Source: Rana temporaria
Taxonomy: Eukaryota; Chordata; Amphibia; Anura; Ranidae
NCBI RefSeq assembly: GCF_905171775.1
Contig: NC_053491.1
Location: 298,436,799-298,500,798 of the forward strand
Direction of reading: 5' to 3'
Length of the DNA stretch: 64,000 nucleotides
Shown in pieces: positions 49,489 to 63,179 of this stretch. The translations under genes and the position numbers were made by a program. Every line of letters starts with the position of its first letter. The first letter of the stretch is position 1. Below the pieces are notes generated by a model. The model was not told where the DNA came from. It made no database searches and saw only the letters and a list, made by a program, of their open reading frames with translations.

Positions 49489-50714
49489 CTACTTGGAGGT
49501 AAGCTGCTTCATACTTTCTAATCCATTTCTTGTTCTTCTGCCAAAAGAAAATGATTGATACTTTTGTCCCATCTTACATGACCCAAAATAAAGCTCTCTC
49601 TTGTGTTCCATTGCTGGTGAGAAAGTGCTTCCTGTTTTGGGCAATGTGGGAACAGGGTTAAATCTTCCAGATAAAAGTAGGAGCATCCAAGTGGACAGTT
49701 CTCTAATTTTAATGCTTTCAACTCAGTCAAACCACAGTACTTTACATTGTTTTAATACATGCAAGTGCTTCCTTGTTTGACTAAGGTGAGGAGCAGATTA
49801 TCTACAACCAGAGCCACAATGAGTTTAACTAACAACCATTTCAGAAAAATCAGTGCACAAATCTCAGAACGGAGACCTTTTCAGTGACTACATATTAGAA
49901 CAGTGCTCTTGTGTTTTGGGCATTGTGTAACCAGATTCACTTTGACAGAATGGTCCAGAAACTATTTGATGCAAACTCAGTTTCTTTGAAACATTTCCTA
50001 ACAGACATAGATATTGAGATGAAAATAATCTTTGTTCTTGGTCTGACAATTTTGAGCTCTGTTTAGGGTTAGATAGTAATATGATTTCCAAGAGTTATTT
50101 GTAGTACATTTGATTGAACAAATGGAACTTTGTTTTTACATAGGTGATTTTTATGTCAGCAAATAAGTCAAAGAAAAGTCTTGTATTTTACAAGAATACT
50201 TTAGATTTTCATTGCTATAGAACCCTTGATTCATATTGCTCTCAAGAAGTTTCAAAACATGCACAACTTGGATTATTCTTAATTACAATGGCTTTTAGCT
50301 TAAATCTAACTGCCATCTTGGCCTATATATTATTTTTCCAAATTTTTACATAAATGAAAAGTAAAAAATACACAGAAATGTCTTACTCCCAAACACTCCC
50401 CTTTTTTATTCAAAATTAAAATGGCTAAAATCAGCTGTGGGATACACCTCTGATTAGCATGTTCACTAAAAAGATGCCCTATTGTTATGCAGAGATTGTT
50501 CCTGCTACCAGCTGTGGATTGTGCGGCACTGCCCTATTTTCATTTGGCCCACTGGAATGTGCTCCTCCCTCTGCATAACAAAATAAAACCTTACTGATTA
50601 CTGATTGGTTAATGGTGTATACCACCTGGTTTATAAAGCGTTGGACGATAGAGAGAAGTAAGTGGATGCTTAAACAGGAACTGAACATAAATACATGAGA
50701 ACAATCGCTGTTTG
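49489..50714 (+). repeat. Monomer 54, L with an A head
   Basis: The only L unit with a complete head A (T38, aataaa, T286, C327, T374), so a recombinant of an S 5' half with an L 3' half. Tail P. Confidence 0.97.
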
Positions 50715-51418
50715 CTACTTGGAGGTAAGCTGCTTCATACTTTCTAATCCAATTCTTGTTCTTCTGCCAAAAGAAAATGATTGATACTTTTGTCCCATCT
50801 TACATGACCCAAAACACAGCTCTCTCTTGTGTTCCATTGCTGGTGAGAAAGTGCTTCCTGTTTTGGGCAATGTGGGAACAGGGTTAAATCTTCCAGATAA
50901 AAGTAGGAGCATCCAAGTGGACAGTTCTCTAATTTTAATGCTTTCAACTCAGTCAAACCACAGTACTTTACATTGTTTTAATACATGCAAGTGCTTCCTA
51001 GTTTGACTAAGGTGAGGAGCAGATTATCTACAACCAGAGCTACAATGAGTTTAACTAACAACCATTTCAGAAAAATCAGTGCACAAAACTCAGAACGGAG
51101 ACCTTTTCAGTGACTACATATTAGAACAGTGCTCTTGTGTTTTGGGCATTGTGTAACCAGATTCACTTTGACAGAATAATGAAAAATTGTATGCAGAGAT
51201 TGTTCCTGCTACCAGCTGTGAATTGTGCGGCACTGCCCTATTTTCATTTGACCCACTGGAATGTGCTCCTCCCTCTGCATAACAAAATAAAACCTTACTG
51301 ATTACTGATTGGTTAATGATGTATACCACCTGGTTTATAAAGTGTTGGGCGATAGAGAGAAGTAAGTGGATGCTTAAACAGGACCTGAACATAAATACAT
51401 GAGAACAATCGATATTTG
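50715..51418 (+). repeat. Monomer 55, S
   Basis: Head B although preceded by aatcgctg. aaaattgtatg, tttgaccca, tail R'. Confidence 0.97.
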
Positions 51419-52644
51419 CTACTTGGAGGTAAGCTGCTTCATACTTTCTAATCCAATTCTTGTTCTTCTGCCAAAAGAAAATGATTGATACTTTTGTCCC
51501 ATCTTACATGACCCAAAACACAGCTCTCTCTTGTGTTCCATTGCTGTTGAGAAAGTGCTTCCTGTTTTGGGCAATGTGGGAACAGGGTTAAATCTTCCAG
51601 ATAAAAGTAGGAGCATCCAAGTGGACAGTTCTCTAATTTTAATGCTTTCAACTCAGTCAAACCACAGTACTTTACATTGTTTTAATACATGCAAGTGCTT
51701 CCTAGTTTGACTAAGGTGAGGAGCAGATTATCTACAACCAGAGCTACAATGAGTTTAACTAACAACCATTTCAGAAAAATCAGTGCACAAAACTCAGAAC
51801 GGAGACCTTTTCAGTGACTACATATTAGAACAGTGCTCTTGTGTTTTGGGCATTGTGTAACCAGATTCACTTTGACAGAATGGTCCAGAAACTATTTGAT
51901 GCAAACTCAGTTTCTTTGAAACATTTCCTAACAGACATAGATATTGAGATGAAAATAATCTTTGTTCTTGGTCTGACAATTTTGAGCTCTGTTTAGGGTT
52001 AGATAGTAATATGATTTCCAAGAGTTATTTGTAGTACATTTGATTGAACAAATGGAACTTTGTTTTTACATAGGTGATTTTTATGTCAGCAAATAAGTCA
52101 AAGAAAAGTCTTGTATTTTACAAGAATACTTTAGATTTTCATTGCTATAGAACCCTTGATTCATATTGCTCTCAAGAAGTTTCAAAACATGCACAACTTG
52201 GATTATTCTTAATTACAATGGCTTTTAGCTTAAATCTAACTGCCATCTTGGCCTATATATTATTTTTCCAAATTTTTACATAAATGAAAAGTAAAAAATA
52301 CACAGAAATGTCTTACTCCCAAACACTCCCCTTTTTTATTCAAAATTAAAATGGCTAAAATCAGCTGTGGGATACACCTCTGATTAGCATGTTCACTAAA
52401 AAGATGCCCTATTGTTATGCAGAGATTGTTCCTGCTACCAGCTGTGGATTGTGCGGCACTGCCCTATTTTCATTTGGCCCACTGGAATGTGCTCCTCCCT
52501 CTGCATATCAAAATAAAACCTTACTGATTACTGATTGGTTAATGGTGTATACCACCTGGTTTATAAAGCGTTGGACGATAGAGAGAAGTAAGTGGATGCT
52601 TAAACAGGAACTGAACATAAATACATGAGAACAATCGCTGTTTG
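51419..52644 (+). repeat. Monomer 56, L
   Basis: Head B with private gctgttgag, aagagttat. gcatatc (stop lost), tail P. Confidence 0.97.
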
Positions 52645-53348
52645 CTACTTGGAGGTAAGCTGCTTCATACTTTCTAATCCATTTCTTGTTCTTCTGCCAA
52701 AAGAAAATGATTGATACTTTTGTCCCATCTTACATGACCCAAAATAAAGCTCTCTCTTGTGTTCCATTGCTGGTGAGAAAGTGCTTCCTGTTTTGGGCAA
52801 TGTGGGAACAGGGTTAAATCTTCCAGATAAAAGTAGGAGCATCCAAGTGGACAGTTCTCTAATTTTAATGCTTTCAACTCAGTCAAACCACAGTACTTTA
52901 CATTGTTTTAATACATGCAAGTGCTTCCTTGTTTGACTAAGGTGAGGAGCAGATTATCTACAACCAGAGCCACAATGAGTTTAACTAACAACCATTTCAG
53001 AAAAATCAGTGCACAAATCTCAGAACGGAGACCTTTTCAGTGACTACATATTAGAACAGTGCTCTTGTGTTTTGGGCATTGTTTAACCAGATTCACTTTG
53101 ACAGAATAATGAAAAATTGTATGCAGAGATTGTTCCTGCTACCAGCTGTGAATTGTGCGGCACTGCCCTATTTTCATTTGGCCCACTGGAATGTGCTCCT
53201 CCCTCTGCATAACAAAATAAAACCTTACTGATTACTGATTGTTTAATGATGTATACCACCTGGTTTATAAAGTGTTGGGCGATAGAGAGAAGTAGGTGGA
53301 TGCTTAAACAGGACCTGAACATAAATACATGAGAACAATCAATGTTTG
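52645..53348 (+). repeat. Monomer 57, S
   Basis: Head A without gtcgac, attgtttaacc, aaaattgtatg, tail Q. Confidence 0.97.
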
Positions 53349-54052
53349 CTACTTGGAGGTAAGCTGCTTCATACTTTCTAATCCAATTCTTGTTCTTCTG
53401 CCAAAAGAAAATGATTGATACTTTTGTCCCATCTTACATGACCCAAAACACAGCTCTCTCTTGTGTTCCATTGCTGGTGAGAAAGTGCTTCCTGTTTTGG
53501 GCAATGTGGGAACAGGGTTAAATCTTCCAGATAAAAGTAGGAGCATCCAAGTGGACAGTTCTCTAATTTTAATGCTTTCAACTCAGTCAAACCACAGTAC
53601 TTTACATTGTTTTAATACATGCAAGTGCTTCCTAGTTTGACTAAGGTGAGGAGCAGATTATCTACAACCAGAGCTACAATGAGTTTAACTAACAACCATT
53701 TCAGAAAAATCAGTGCACAAAACTCAGAACGGAGACCTTTTCAGTGACTACATATTAGAACAGTGCTCTTGTGTTTTGGGCATTGTGTAACCAGATTCAC
53801 TTTGACAGAATAATGAAAAATTTTATGCAGAGATTGTTCCTGCTACCAGCTGTGAATTGTGCGGCACTGCCCTATTTTCATTTGGCCCACTGGAATGTGC
53901 TCCTCCCTCTGCATAACAAAATAAAACCTTACTGATTACTGATTGGTTAATGATGTATACCACCTGGTTTATAAAGTGTTGGGCGATAGAGAGAAGTAAG
54001 TGGATGCTTAAACAGGACCTGAACATAAATACATGAGAACAATCGATGTTTG
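53349..54052 (+). repeat. Monomer 58, S
   Basis: Head B, tail R. Confidence 0.97.
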
Positions 54053-55278
54053 CTACTTGGAGGTAAGCTGCTTCATACTTTCTAATCCAATTCTTGTTCT
54101 TCTGCCAAAAGAAAATGATTGATACTTTTGTCCCATCTTACATGACCCAAAACAAAGCTCTCTCTTGTGTTCCATTGCTGGTGAGAAAGTGCTTCCTGTT
54201 TTGGGCAATGTGGGAACAGGGTTAAATCTTCCAGATAAAAGTAGGAGCATCCAAGTGGACAGTTCTCTAATTTTAATGCTTTCAACTCAGTCAAACCACA
54301 GTACTTTACATTGTTTTAATACATGCAAGTGCTTCCTAGTTTGACTAAGGTGAGGAGCAGATTATCTACAACCAGAGCTACAATGAGTTTAACTAACAAC
54401 CATTTCAGAAAAATCAGTGCACAAAACTCAGAACGGAGACCTTTTCAGTGACTACATATTAGAACAGTGCTCTTGTGTTTTGGGCATTGTGTAACCAGAT
54501 TCACTTTGACAGAATGGTCCAGAAACTATTTGATGCAAACTCAGTTTCTTTGAAACATTTCCTAACAGACATAGATATTGAGATGAAAATAATCTTTGTT
54601 CTTGGTCTGACAATTTTGAGCTCTGTTTAGGGTTAGATAGTAATATGATTTCCAAGAGTTATTTGTAGTACATTTGATTGAACAAATGGAACTTTGTTTT
54701 TACATAGGTGATTTTTATGTCAGCAAATAAGTCAAAGAAAAGTCTTGTATTTTACAAGAATACTTTAGATTTTCATTGCTATAGAACCCTTGATTCATAT
54801 TGCTCTCAAGAAGTTTCAAAACATGCACAACTTGGATTATTCTTAATTACAATGGCTTTTAGCTTAAATCTAACTGCCATCTTGGCCTATATATTATTTT
54901 TCCAAATTTTTACATAAATGAAAAGTAAAAAATACACAGAAATGTCTTACTCCCAAACACTCCCCTTTTTTATTCAAAATTAAAATGGCTAAAATCAGCT
55001 GTGGGATACACCTCTGATTAGCATGTTCACTAAAAAGATGCCCTATTGTTATGCAGAGATTGTTCCTGCTACCAGCTGTGGATTGTGCGGCACTGCCCTA
55101 TTTTCATTTGGCCCACTGGAATGTGCTCCTCCCTCTGCATAACAAAATAAAACCTTACTGATTACTGATTGGTTAATGGTGTATACCACCTGGTTTATAA
55201 AGCGTTGGACGATAGAGAGAAGTAAGTGGATGCTTAAACAGGAACTGAACATAAATACATGAGAACAATCGCTGTTTG
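54053..55278 (+). repeat. Monomer 59, L
   Basis: Head B start with aacaaa, aagagttat, tail P. Confidence 0.97.
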
Positions 55279-55982
55279 CTACTTGGAGGTAAGCTGCTTC
55301 ATACTTTCTAATCCATTTCTTGTTCTTCTGCCAAAAGAAAATGATTGATACTTTTGTCCCATCTTACATGACCCAAAACACAGCTCTCTCTTGTGTTTCA
55401 TTGCTGGTGAGAAAGTGCTTCCTGTTTTGGGCAATGTGGGAACAGGGTTAAATCTTCCAGATAAAAGTAGGAGCATCCAAGTGGACAGTTCTCTAATTTT
55501 AATGCTTTCAACTCAGTCAAACCACAGTACTTTACATTGTTTTAATACATGCAAGTGCTTCCTAGTTTGACTAAGGTGAGGAGCAGATTATCTACAACCA
55601 GAGCTACAATGAGTTTAACTAACAACCATTTCAGAAAAATCAGTGCACAAAACTCAGAACGGAGACCTTTTCAGTGACTACATATTAGAACAGTGCTCTT
55701 GTGTTTTGGGCATTGTGTAACCAGATTCACTTTGACAGAATAATGAAAAATTTTATGCAGAGATTGTTCCTGCTACCAGCTGTGAATTGTGCGGCACTGC
55801 CCTATTTTCATTTGGCCCAGTGGAATGTGCTCCTCCCTCTGCATAACAAAATAAAACCTTACTGATTACTGATTGGTTAATGATGTATACCACCTGGTTT
55901 ATAAAGTGTTGGGCGATAGAGAGAAGTAAGTGGATGCTTAAACAGGACCTGAACATAAATACATGAGAACAATCGATGTTTG
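55279..55982 (+). repeat. Monomer 60, S
   Basis: T38 of head A, then B states with gtgtttcatt. gcccagtgg, tail R. First of four adjacent S units. Confidence 0.97.
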
Positions 55983-56685
55983 CTACTTGGAGGTAAGCTG
56001 CTTCATACTTTCTAATCCAATTCTTGTTCTTCTGCCAAAAGAAAATGATTGATACTTTTGTCCCATCTTACATGACCCAAAACACAGCTCTCTCTTGTGT
56101 TCCATTGCTGGTGAGAAAGTGCTTCCTGTTTTGGGCAATGTGGGAACAGGGTTAAATCTTCCAGATAAAAGTAGGAGCATCCAAGTGGACAGTTCTCTAA
56201 TTTTAATGCTTTCAACTCAGTCAAACCACAGTACTTTACATTGTTTTAATACATGCAAGTGCTTCCTAGTTTGACTAAGGTGAGGAGCAGATTATCTACA
56301 ACCAGAGCTACAATGAGTTTAACTAACAACCATTTCAGAAAAATCAGTGCACAAAACTCAGAACGGAGACCTTTTCAGTGACTACATATTAGAACAGTGC
56401 TCTTGTGTTTTGGGCATTGTGTAACCAGATTCACTTTGACAGAATAATGAAAATTTTATGCAGAGATTGTTCCTGCTACCAGCTGTGAATTGTGCGGCAC
56501 TGCCCTATTTTCATTTGGCCCAGTGGAATGTGCTCCTCCCTCTGCATAACAAAATAAAACCTTACTGATTACTGATTGGTTAATGATGTATACCACCTGG
56601 TTTATAAAGTGTTGGGCGATAGAGAGAAGTAAGTGGATGCTTAAACAGGACCTGAACATAAATACATGAGAACAATCGATATTTG
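55983..56685 (+). repeat. Monomer 61, S (703 bp)
   Basis: Head B, gcccagtgg, tail R'. One A is missing from the junction A-run near 56452. Confidence 0.97.
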
Positions 56686-57389
56686 CTACTTGGAGGTAAG
56701 CTGCTTCATACTTTCTAATCCAATTCTTGTTCTTCTGCCAAAAGAAAATGATTGATACTTTTGTCCCATCTTACATGACCCAAAACACAGCTCTCTCTTG
56801 TGTTCCATTGCTGGTGAGAAAGTGCTTCCTGTTTTGGGCAATGTGGGAACAGGGTTAAATCTTCCAGATAAAAGTAGGAGCATCCAAGTGGACAGTTCTC
56901 TAATTTTAATGCTTTCAACTCAGTCAAACCACAGTACTTTACATTGTTTTAATACATGCAAGTGCTTCCTAGTTTGACTAAGGTGAGGAGCAGATTATCT
57001 ACAACCAGAGCTACAATGAGTTTAACTAACAACCATTTCAGAAAAATCAGTGCACAAAACTCAGAACGGAGACCTTTTCAGTGACTACATATTAGAACAG
57101 TGCTCTTGTGTTTTGGGCATTGTGTAACCAGATTCACTTTGACAGAATAATGAAAAATTTTATGCAGAGATTGTTCCTGCTACCAGCTGTGAATTGTGCG
57201 GCACTGCCCTATTTTCATTTGGCCCAGTGGAATGTGCTCCTCCCTCTGCATAACAAAATAAAACCTTACTGATTACTGATTGGTTAATGATGTATACCAC
57301 CTGGTTTATAAAGTGTTGGGCGATAGAGAGAAGTAAGTGGATGCTTAAACAGGACCTGAACATAAATACATGAGAACAATCGATATTTG
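56686..57389 (+). repeat. Monomer 62, S
   Basis: Head B, gcccagtgg, tail R'. Confidence 0.97.
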
Positions 57390-58093
57390 CTACTTGGAGG
57401 TAAGCTGCTTCATACTTTCTAATCCAATTCTTGTTCTTCTGCCAAAAGAAAATGATTGATACTTTTGTCCCATCTTACATGACCCAAAACACAGCTCTCT
57501 CTTGTGTTCCATTGCTGGTGAGAAAGTGCTTCCTGTTTTGGGCAATGTGGGAACAGGGTTAAATCTTCCAGATAAAAGTAGGAGCATCCAAGTGGACAGT
57601 TCTCTAATTTTAATGCTTTCAACTCAGTCAAACCACAGTACTTTACATTGTTTTAATACATGCAAGTGCTTCCTAGTTTGACTAAGGTGAGGAGCAGATT
57701 ATCTACAACCAGAGCTACAATGAGTTTAACTAACAACCATTTCAGAAAAATCAGTGCACAAAACTCAGAACGGAGACCTTTTCAGTGACTACATATTAGA
57801 ACAGTGCTCTTGTGTTTTGGGCATTGTGTAACCAGATTCACTTTGACAGAATAATGAAAAATTTTATGCAGAGATTGTTCCTGCTACCAGCTGTGAATTG
57901 TGCGGCACTGCCCTATTTTCATTTGGCCCAGTGGAATGTGCTCCTCCCTCTGCATAACAAAATAAAACCTTACTGATTACTGATTGGTTAATGATGTATA
58001 CCACCTGGTTTATAAAGTGTTGGGCGATAGAGAGAAGTAAGTGGATGCTTAAACAGGACCTGAACATAAATACATGAGAACAATCGATATTTG
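57390..58093 (+). repeat. Monomer 63, S
   Basis: Head B, gcccagtgg, tail R'. No difference from the preceding unit was noticed. Confidence 0.97.
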
Positions 58094-59319
58094 CTACTTG
58101 GAGGTAAGCTGCTTCATACTTTCTAATCCAATTCTTGTTCTTCTGCCAAAAGAAAATGATTGATACTTTTGTTCCATCTTACATGACCCAAAACACAGCT
58201 CTCTCTTGTGTTCCATTGCTGGTGAGAAAGTGCTTCCTGTTTTGGGCAATGTGGGAACAGGGTTAAATCTTCCAGATAAAAGTAGGAGCATCCAAGTGGA
58301 CAGTTCTCTAATTTTAATGCTTTCAACTCAGTCAAACCACAGTACTTTACATTGTTTTAATACATGCAAGTGCTTCCTAGTTTGACTAAGGTGAGGAGCA
58401 GATTATCTACAACCAGAGCTACAATGAGTTTAACTAACAACCATTTCAGAAAAATCAGTGCACAAAACTCAGAACGGAGACCTTTTCAGTGACTACATAT
58501 TAGAACAGTGCTCTTGTGTTTTGGGCATTGTGTAACCAGATTCACTTTGACAGAATGGTCCAGAAACTATTTGATGCAAACTCAGTTTCTTTGAAACATT
58601 TCCTAACAGACATAGATATTGAGATGAAAATAATCTTTGTTCTTGGTCTGACAATTTTGAGCTCTGTTTAGGGTTAGATAGTAATATGATTTCCAAGAGT
58701 TATTTGTAGTACATTTGATTGAACAAATGGAACTTTGTTTTTACATAGGTGATTTTTATGTCAGCAAATAAGTCAAAGAAAAGTCTTGTATTTTACAAGA
58801 ATACTTTAGATTTTCATTGCTATAGAACCCTTGATTCATATTGCTCTCAAGAAGTTTCAAAACATGCACAACTTGGATTATTCTTAATTACAATGGCTTT
58901 TAGCTTAAATCTAACTGCCATCTTGGCCTATATATTATTTTTCCAAATTTTTACATAAATGAAAAGTAAAAAATACACAGAAATGTCTTACTCCCAAACA
59001 CTCCCCTTTTTTATTCAAAATTAAAATGGCTAAAATCAGCTGTGGGATACACCTCTGATTAGCATGTTCACTAAAAAGATGCCCTATTGTTATGCAGAGA
59101 TTGTTCCTGCTACCAGCTGTGGATTGTGCGGCACTGCCCTATTTTCATTTGGCCCACTGGAATGTGCTCCTCCCTCTGCATATCAAAATAAAACCTTACT
59201 GATTACTGATTGGTTAATGGTGTATACCACCTGGTTTATAAAGCGTTGGACGATAGAGAGAAGTAAGTGGATGCTTAAACAGGGACTGAACATAAATACA
59301 TGAGAACAATCGCTGTTTG
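58094..59319 (+). repeat. Monomer 64, L
   Basis: ttttgttcc, otherwise a mark of S units, on an L. aagagttat, gcatatc (stop lost), tail P with gactg. Confidence 0.97.
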
Positions 59320-60023
59320 CTACTTGGAGGTAAGCTGCTTCATACTTTCTAATCCATTTCTTGTTCTTCTGCCAAAAGAAAATGATTGATACTTTTGTCC
59401 CATCTTACATGACCCAAAACACAGCTCTCTCTTGTGTTCCATTGCTGGTGAGAAAGTGCTTCCTGTTTTGGGCAATGTGGGAACAGGGTTAAATCTTCCA
59501 GATAAAAGTAGGAGCATCCAAGTGGACAGTTCTCTAATTTTAATGCTTTCAACTCAGTCAAACCACAGTACTTTACATTGTTTTAATACATGCAAGTGCT
59601 TCCTAGTTTGACTAAGGTGAGGAGCAGATTATCTACAACCAGAGCTACAATGAGTTTAACTAACAACCATTTCAGAAAAATCAGTGCACAAATCTCAGAA
59701 CGGAGACCTTTTCAGTGACTACATATTAGAACAGTGCTCTTGTGTTTTGGGCATTGTGTAACCAGATTCACTTTGACAGAATAATGAAAAATTTTATGCA
59801 GAGATTGTTCCTGCTACCAGCTGTGAATTGTGCGGCACTGCCCTATTTTCATTTGGCCCACTGGAATGTGCTCCTCCCTCTGCATAACAAAATAAAACCT
59901 TACTGATTACTGATTGTTTAATGATGTATACCACCTGGTTTATAAAGTGTTGGGCGATAGAGAGAAGTAGGTGGATGCTTAAACAGGACCTGAACATAAA
60001 TACATGAGAACAATCGATGTTTG
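59320..60023 (+). repeat. Monomer 65, S
   Basis: T38 with aacaca, A286, T327, T374 (mosaic head). Tail Q ending aatcgatg. Confidence 0.97.
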
Positions 60024-61249
60024 CTACTTGGAGGTAAGCTGCTTCATACTTTCTAATCCAATTCTTGTTCTTCTGCCAAAAGAAAATGATTGATACTTTT
60101 GTCCCATCTTACATGACCCAAAACACAGCTCTCTCTTGTGTTCCATTGCTGGTGAGAAAGTGCTTCCTGTTTTGGGCAATGTGGGAACAGGGTTAAATCT
60201 TCCAGATAAAAGTAGGAGCATCCAAGTGGACAGTTCTCTAATTTTAATGCTTTCAACTCAGTCAAACCACAGTACTTTACATTGTTTTAATACATGCAAG
60301 TGCTTCCTAGTTTGACTAAGGTGAGGAGCAGATTATCTACAACCAGAGCTACAATGAGTTTAACTAACAACCATTTCAGAAAAATCAGTGCACAAAACTC
60401 AGAACGGAGACCTTTTCAGTGACTACATATTAGAACAGTGCTCTTGTGTTTTGGGCATTGTGTAACCAGATTCACTTTGACAGAATGGTCCAGAAACTAT
60501 TTGATGCAAACTCAGTTTCTTTGAAACATTTCCTAACAGACATAGATATTGAGATGAAAATAATCTTTGTTCTTGGTCTGACAATTTTGAGCTCTGTTTA
60601 GGGTTAGATAGTAATATGATTTCCAAGAGTTATTTGTAGTACATTTGATTGAACAAATGGAACTTTGTTTTTACATAGGTGATTTTTATGTCAGCAAATA
60701 AGTCAAAGAAAAGTCTTGTATTTTACAAGAATACTTTAGATTTTCATTGCTATAGAACCCTTGATTCATATTGCTCTCAAGAAGTTTCAAAACATGCACA
60801 ACTTGGATTATTCTTAATTACAATGGCTTTTAGCTTAAATCTAACTGCCATCTTGGCCTATATATTATTTTTCCAAATTTTTACATAAATGAAAAGTAAA
60901 AAATACACAGAAATGTCTTACTCCCAAACACTCCCCTTTTTTATTCAAAATTAAAATCGCTAAAATCAGCTGTGGGATACACCTCTGATTAGCATGTTCA
61001 CTAAAAAGATTCCCCATTTTTATGCAGAGATTGTTCCTGCTACCAGCTGTGAATTGTGCGGCACTGCCCTATTTTCATTTGGCCCACTGGAATGTGCTCC
61101 TCCCTCTGCATAACAAAATAAAACCTTACTGATTACTGATTGGTTAATGATGTATACCACCTGGTTTATAAAGTGTTGGGCGATAGAGAGAAGTAAGTGG
61201 ATGCTTAAACAGGACCTGAACATAAATACATGAGAACAATCGCTGTTTG
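60024..61249 (+). repeat. Monomer 66, L
   Basis: Head B, aagagttat, aaaatcgct and gattccccattttt as in the monomer at 22497. Tail R but ending aatcgctg. Confidence 0.97.
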
Positions 61250-61953
61250 CTACTTGGAGGTAAGCTGCTTCATACTTTCTAATCCATTTCTTGTTCTTCT
61301 GCCAAAAGAAAATGATTGATACTTTTGTCCCATCTTACATGACCCAAAACACAGCTCTCTCTTGTGTTCCATTGCTGGTGAGAAAGTGCTTCCTGTTTTG
61401 GGCAATGTGGGAACAGGGTTAAATCTTCCAGATAAAAGTAGGAGCATCCAAGTGGACAGTTCTCTAATTTTAATGCTTTCAACTCAGTCAAACCACAGTA
61501 CTTTACATTGTTTTAATACATGCAAGTGCTTCCTAGTTTGACTAAGGTGAGGAGCAGATTATCTACAACCAGAGCTACAATGAGTTTAACTAACAACCAT
61601 TTCAGAAAAATCAGTGCACAAAACTCAGAACGGAGACCTTTTCAGTGACTACATATTAGAACAGTGCTCTTGTGTTTTGGGCATTGTGTAACCAGATTCA
61701 CTTTGACAGAATAATGAAAAATTTTATGCAGAGATTGTTCCTGCTACCAGCTGTGAATTGTGCGGCACTGCCCTATTTTCATTTGGCCCAGTGGAATGTG
61801 CTCCTCCCTCTGCATAACAAAATAAAACCTTACTGATTACTGATTGGTTAATGATGTATACCACCTGGTTTATAAAGTGTTGGGCGATAGAGAGAAGTAA
61901 GTGGATGCTTAAACAGGACCTGAACATAAATACATGAGAACAATCGATATTTG
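61250..61953 (+). repeat. Monomer 67, S
   Basis: T38 with B states after it, gcccagtgg, tail R'. Confidence 0.97.
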
Positions 61954-63179
61954 CTACTTGGAGGTAAGCTGCTTCATACTTTCTAATCCAATTCTTGTTC
62001 TTCTGCCAAAAGAAAATGATTGATACTTTTGTCCCATCTTACATGACCCAAAACAAAGCTCTCTCTTGTGTTCCATTGCTGGTGAGAAAGTGCTTCCTGT
62101 TTTGGGCAATGTGGGAACAGGGTTAAATCTTCCAGATAAAAGTAGGAGCATCCAAGTCGACAGTTCTCTAATTTTAATGCTTTCAACTCAGTCAAACCAC
62201 AGTACTTTACATTGTTTTAATACATGCAAGTGCTTCCTAGTTTGACTAAGGTGAGGAGCAGATTATCTACAACCAGAGCTACAATGAGTTTAACTAACAA
62301 CCATTTCAGAAAAATCAGTGCACAAAACTCAGAACGGAGACCTTTTCAGTGACTACATATTAGAACAGTGCTCTTGTGTTTTGGGCATTGTGTAACCAGA
62401 TTCACTTTGACAGAATGGTCCAGAAACTATTTGATGCAAACTCAGTTTCTTTGAAACATTTCCTAACAGACATAGATATTGAGATGAAAATAATCTTTGT
62501 TCTTGGTCTGACAATTTTGAGCTCTGTTTAGGGTTAGATAGTAATATGATTTCCAAGAGTTATTTGTAGTACATTTGATTGAACAAATGGAACTTTGTTT
62601 TTACATAGGTGATTTTTATGTCAGCAAATAAGTCAAAGAAAAGTCTTGTATTTTACAAGAATACTTTAGATTTTCATTGCTATAGAACCCTTGATTCATA
62701 TTGCTCTCAAGAAGTTTCAAAACATGCACAACTTGGATTATTCTTAATTACAATGGCTTTTAGCTTAAATCTAACTGCCATATTGGCCTATATATTATTT
62801 TTCCAAATTTTTACATAAATGAAAAGTAAAAAATACACAGAAATGTCTTACTCCCAAACACTCCCCTTTTTTATTCAAAATTAAAATGGCTAAAATCAGC
62901 TGTGGGATACACCTCTGATTAGCATGTTCACTAAAAAGATGCCCTATAGTTATGCAGAGATTGTTCCTGCTACCAGCTGTGGATTGTGCGGCACTGCCCT
63001 ATTTTCATTTGGCCCACTGGAATGTGCTCCTCCCTCTGCATAACAAAATAAAACCTTACTGATTACTGATTGGTTAATGGTGTATACCACCTGGTTTATA
63101 AAGCGTTGGACGATAGAGAGAAGTAAGTGGATGCTTAAACAGGAACTGAACATAAATACATGAGAACAATCGCTGTTTG
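61954..63179 (+). repeat. Monomer 68, L
   Basis: A38 with aacaaa and gtcgac (the only L with gtcgac), gccatattg, cctatagtt, tail P. Confidence 0.97.
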
